A stretch of DNA of 64,000 nt from Naematelia aurantialba (taxonomy: Eukaryota; Basidiomycota; Tremellomycetes; Tremellales; Naemateliaceae): NCBI GenBank assembly GCA_021527695.1, contig JAKFAO010000008.1:434001-498000 (forward strand). The letters are read 5' to 3'. Position numbers and translations under genes: made by a program. The notes beneath the pieces are model-generated. The model was not told the DNA's origin. It searched no databases and was given only the letters and a program-made list of their open reading frames with translations. Positions 58,431 through 64,000 of the stretch are shown here, in pieces (the stretch's first letter is position 1; every line of letters starts with the position of its first letter).

Positions 58431-58979
58431 GGTTGGCATATCAGGGATCCAAGTAGACTCGTCGTTACAAGCAAGCACATTATCGTCGTCGGCAGCTTGA
58501 CACAGGCTTGACAATCGCGCTGTAAAGCGGCACACACACTCTGGCATCGTCTCGTAGCATTCTCGTCACCGGCATCTGGGCCGTATCTCAGGTATATCAT
58601 GCATACCTAGCATTTCATCACCCTGCACACGCGGGTGATTCTGACCGTTGAAGCGTTGCGCAGGTTGTTCCGCCTACTCCAAGGTCGTATCCTACTTACA
58701 ACTTGCAGGCGAAACCAGGCTGGCTTTGTCCCTCGTAGAATTTCTCAGGAATTGGGCAGTACTGGTCGGCATTGACGACAGGCATCTTTCTCAGACGCGG
58801 CTCAGTATCGACCCTGTAGATTAGATTCTGTTACATCGTAATATCTAGGTGGGCAATCAAGGCACGACACCATCGTCTAGACTACTCCCTCGGATCCTCA
58901 GCCCAACGTCTCCAACGTCTCCTGCAACTCAAACTGCGATCAACGGGGCTGGTGCTGTATATCCTGCCTGCGCCTTTGA
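58431..58979. other. Convergent intergenic region with a small orphan frame
   Basis: Between the J-domain gene and pirin. A 29-codon minus-strand frame (58785-58696) looks coding and could be an alternative last exon; see findings. Confidence 0.45.
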
Positions 58980-60801
<1,822 letters not shown>

Positions 60802-61056
60802 GCGCTGTAGCCCTGGGAGCAGCTGCGTTATATACCTGACAGATCAAGTATCTCGATGCTATTGGAGCATGTTCTGGCACCAGAAATGCATGAGAGACAT
60901 GTAGTAATCAGCGAGCTACAAAGCAGAGAGCAGCTCGGTCAACGGGGAATCTCTTGCCTCTTTCGGCAATTTCCAAAGACTTGCCACGTGTTATCCTCTT
61001 CATCCCTCTCGTTTGTGCTTGTTTCTTCTCATTCTGTTCGGATTCTTGCGCCGGGC

Positions 61057-63349
61057 ATGGGTCTGTTCACAACACTCGGACGTAAAGTATCGTCGGCGTT
61101 CGATCTGCGCGACAATGGTGGTAATCCTCCTCGTCAACAAGCACCACTGCCTGGGCATGAGACTGCTGGGCAGCCCACCACTACCCCATCACGTTTCGTC
61201 CCATCTGCCCGCACGACCGAGAGGTATTCAGACCACCCATCGACGATCATTCAAACCCCTGCCGACTCGGTCATTCCCCTTCCCGTTCCACCTGCTACTC
61301 CACTCGGTGTGTCTCAAGGTCTGGCTGCGCCGCCCTCGCAGCCGAGTCTGACGTTTCGATCCTCACTTCGCGCTGATCCGCCGTACGACCGGGACATGGC
61401 CGCGTTGAGGAGTCGGGTGGACCCCTACATCCGAAGACTTGTGCGAAGCACGATAGAGCCGGACATGCAGGCCATATTCACAATCATCTGCGACCGCATC
61501 ATATGCCGTGACTCGGAATTCTGGCCCGTGCCCGGCGACATTGTGCAGCCCCAGCTCGACTTTTACAACCAGCTCAACCTCGGATATCTAAAAGTTAGCG
61601 GCGGCAAGGCGCTCGACGAAACCGTCTTTGACAAGAATGTGAAGGCGCTGTATGAGGCGGCAAGATTAAGTGAATTTTGTTCCTGGCTGGGAACTAGACT
61701 GGTCGATGATGGGTAGATGCTGATATGCGCTTGTGCCTCGTCAGGTGCGGTGAAGGATGGTGTAGAGCCAGGTGCTACGCCGAGTACAAACAGCATCAAT
61801 ACGCCCGACGTGATGCTGGTAGCTACCACGACGGATCCCCGGGCGTTTGGTATCGGCTCGTCGACTGGCCCGGTCACCACGACCGACTCGAGACTGCAGC
61901 AGCGGCTGCTCAAGCGCAAGCGCGTCGTGTCGCAAGTACGAGCACGTCGTCGACACGACATTTTGCGCCGCTGCGCTCGTGGCCGAGATCAAGACGCGTG
62001 CACTCTTTCTGCTGCTGTGTCAGCTCATCGCCTATCTCGTGCAGACGTTTGAGATGACGGCATGCCGGCTGGGGCTCATGCTGTATTCGCGACGCTTCTG
62101 TCGGCTCTTCCTCCTTGACGAGGGCCTGGTCATGATGGAAACGAACGATGCCTCGCTCTTGGGCGGCGGCGGCAACACTACGTATTCGTTGCTCGACTTG
62201 AAGCTCCGGTTCAGCAATAGCAGCGACTACTGCCCGCACGCCTTTGGTAAACCTCGCAAAGGCAACAGGCCGAGTATGCTCGACGACGCGAGCGTCAACA
62301 CTTTTCTCGACTTTCTGTGCTCGGCCATCGATATCCTCGTCGACTGCCCCTTTGTCGATGTCGGACGAGACCACCTCGACGGGCAGAGCAAGGTCACGGC
62401 GCATGGCCGCGCCACGGCCAGCCCCGGCTATGGGGTTTCCCTTCTGCCCTCTGCGTTCCACGAAGACTCGCATGTCAATCAGGTCGAGAGAGCGACCGCT
62501 GTCTGGGGAGCAAGGCGTAGCGTCGAATCCGCGCTGGCACAGTATCCCGAGCTCCTCAGCAGGATCAATCAGTCCAAAAAGGGTGGTAAACCTGGCATGG
62601 AAGAGAGTGGAGCAGGGGGCGGGGGCGGCGACGACAGGCATGGTCCAACGGACGGACGAGGAGGCAACCAAGGGAGGGGAGGGGCTGGCGGGGGCGGTAC
62701 TGGCGAAGAAGATAATGCCGGCGGGCAAAGTCATCTCGGCGAGGACGCGGCTCCAGAGCGTGGAAGTGGGGGCCAAGGTCAGGGAGGTCGAGCTGGCGAC
62801 GGTGCTGGCGACAGTCACGGTTACTACCTGTCCCAGGAGGAGGGTGGAGGTGCTGGGCACAGGGATGGTCACGACGAGAAAGGGCCCAGCAATGGAAGGG
62901 GGCGTGGCGGTGACGATGACCAAGGTCAAGGCGACGATCGCGACGACAGTGATGACCGTGATGACAAAGATGGCCGTGATGACACCAATGACAATCATGA
63001 CAGTGATGACAGTGACGACAGTGACGACAGTGACGACAGTGACGATAGCGATGAAGGCGGGAGAGACGACCACCGGCCTGCGGCCCTCGACCTTAATTAC
63101 CGCGCGCTAGACCGCCTTGGCCTGCGCATCTTATTCTGCACCCCAGAAGAGATGACGCGGATTGTGCATGACCATGTCCGAAATGTGCAGTGCGCCGTCC
63201 GAGCCATCAACACCAAGCAGACGGGAGTCGAGCTGGCGGCTCGGGATCGACCAATCGACACACACAAGCCTGGGCAGCCCGAAAAGCCCGCCGAGAAACC
63301 AGCGCCGGTTAGCAAGCCGACCGAGAGTGATGGCGGGGACTATGGATAA
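61057..63349 (+). CDS. Asp/Gly/Ser-rich protein of unknown function
   Basis: The N-terminal part (ATG 61057, MGLFTTLGRKVSSAFDLRDN) runs through a disordered stretch to a folded-looking region (MAALRSRVDPYIRRLVRSTI, QAIFTIICDRIICRDSEFWP, LDETVFDKNVKALYEAARLS). An 84-base intron (GTGAATTTT...CGTCAG) joins in phase to AVKDGVEPGATPSTNSINTP. A further change of frame near 61940 needs another small intron or is an assembly indel; one candidate is GTACGAG...GGCCGAG (52 bases) before IKTRALFLLLCQLIAYLVQT. The C-terminal half has LRFSNSSDYCPHAFGKPRKG, then a long Gly/Asp/Ser tract with a GATGACAGT repeat (62990-63050) and a Pro/Lys-rich end. No family recognised. Confidence 0.55.
62985..63055 (+). repeat. 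GATGACAGT coding repeat (Asp-Asp-Ser)
   Basis: Nine-base units encode repeated DDS in the acidic tail of the 61057-63349 protein. Confidence 0.92.
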
Positions 63350-63892
63350 GGGGTGGGGATGCCTCGCTTTGTTCCGTTGTGATTCGTCGGGATCCGAGGG
63401 TACGGCCACGGCGATGACGACGGAGACGGCCCGCCGTGAAGCAAAGCAAAGGGTGGACGGTGGACGGTGGACGATGGGCGGTGGGTTGGTTTGTGCATGT
63501 TACCCATATTGTATATTGTGCATACTATCTATGCCTTGCGTTGTGCTTTGTACAGTATATACCATGCATCCCATATACCGAGCCCCTGTACCTGTTCCTG
63601 GGCCGCTGGGACGCATTCGATGCATGTTTGCTGCTCGCTCACATCGGGTTCTCTGGATGGCGATTCAACAACCACGTTGAGCTCCATGTCGGGGAGCAAG
63701 CAGCCCCGTTCTCCAGTTGTCATTACAGTATATTCCCAGTTCCGTTCGTCTGGTTCCGCCTGTTGACGCCCCCTTGCCAAATCCCGGTTGCGCTCTTGCG
63801 TTCTTGCAGCGCGCGGATCGCGGCAGCCAAAGACGGCAGATGACGCCGACCCATCAACTAGTGGAGTTCGGGTCGCGTATGCATGCAGGTCG
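63350..63892. other. Convergent intergenic region
   Basis: Short GTGGACG repeats at 63452-63478; no gene supported. The minus-strand 63529-63942 frame overlaps the real last exon in another frame. Confidence 0.55.
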
Positions 63893-64000
63893 CTATGGAG
63901 GTGGATTGCCCCACGCATGCTCTTTAAGCCACTCTGAGCCATGCTCGTCGTATTCCTGCCTCGTCACCCGTGCCGCCTTGGCCTCGGCGGTCCTGCTCCA
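63893..64000 (-). CDS. C-terminal exon of a probable actin-related protein (ARP5-type)
   Basis: The gene enters from the right edge; only its last 35 codons are in the window, ending TAG at 63895-63893. The residues read EAKAARVTRQEYDEHGSEWL then KEHAWGNPPP. A C-terminal V-T-R-x-E-Y-x-E-x-G-x-E-W-L-K-E-H pattern is typical of the end of Arp5-like proteins, subunits of the INO80 chromatin remodeller. With so little sequence, another actin-related protein is possible. Confidence 0.5.
   Translation of the reverse strand, partial: WSRTAEAKAARVTRQEYDEHGSEWLKEHAWGNPPP

Noticed and set aside
61910..63073. 387-residue minus-strand frame of Val/Ile/Thr repeats
   Set aside because: Reverse complement of the GATGACAGT and Gly/Asp-rich coding repeat; composition artefact.

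Overview
The window is fungal nuclear DNA, most probably from a basidiomycete yeast of the class Tremellomycetes (Cryptococcus/Trichosporon relatives). This rests on GC-rich, intron-dense genes with very short GT-AG introns (many 34-60 bases), CTGAC or CTAAC branch points, and reassembled proteins that read like the Cryptococcus forms of Mdv1, Bud32, Mpo1 and ribosomal L3. There are no bacterial, CRISPR, rRNA or convincing tRNA features. All coding regions below were rebuilt by hand by joining exons across frames, so internal boundaries are predictions.

Layout. 1-0.7 kb: 5' end of an unknown Ser/Pro/Gln-rich protein running off the left edge. 3.5-8.7 kb: a DUF962/Mpo1-like membrane protein and a secreted alpha-1,3-glucanase (GH71) with two WSC domains. 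9.7-11.2 kb: a mucin-like single-pass membrane protein. 11.5-13.1 kb: BUD32. 13.7-14.4 kb: a GATA zinc finger. 16.1-18.0 kb: RPL3. 18.7-21.3 kb: a 4CXXC-R1 zinc-finger protein. 21.9-24.5 kb: two tandem F-box paralogues. 25.1-26.6 kb: an RNase III-like protein that has lost a catalytic Asp. 27.0-28.5 kb: ETF beta. 28.8-30.5 kb: SEC12. 30.8-32.1 kb: a CTR copper transporter. 32.8-34.7 kb: a multispan membrane protein. 35.0-36.5 kb: an Frm2/Hbn1-type nitroreductase. 37.2-38.2 kb: an orphan gene. 38.3-41.2 kb: MDV1. 41.6-43.1 kb: KTI12. 44.3-46.2 kb: an Ecl1-type zinc-finger protein. 46.2-50.9 kb: a 4.6-kb gene-poor, repeat-rich stretch. 50.9-54.2 kb: HOP2 and TMA46. 54.5-55.8 kb: VAM7. 56.4-58.4 kb: a J-domain protein. 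59.0-60.8 kb: pirin. 61.1-63.3 kb: an Asp/Gly/Ser-rich protein. 63.9-64 kb: last exon of a probable ARP5-type actin-related protein.

How they work together. The genes are ordinary housekeeping and cell-biology genes in no operon-like order: translation and tRNA modification (RPL3, TMA46, BUD32, KTI12), membrane traffic (SEC12, VAM7), mitochondria (ETF beta, MDV1), metal and redox handling (CTR, pirin, nitroreductase), wall remodelling (GH71), meiosis (HOP2) and transcription (GATA, 4CXXC-R1, probably ARP5). BUD32 and KTI12 both serve wobble/anticodon-loop tRNA modification, but nothing here links them physically.

The most unusual signals are in gene structure: micro-exons of 8, 8 and 10 bases, two inferred GC-AG introns, introns down to 34 bases, and many tandem repeats sitting inside introns. 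The most unusual protein is the RNase III-like one with an Ala where a metal-binding Asp is expected.
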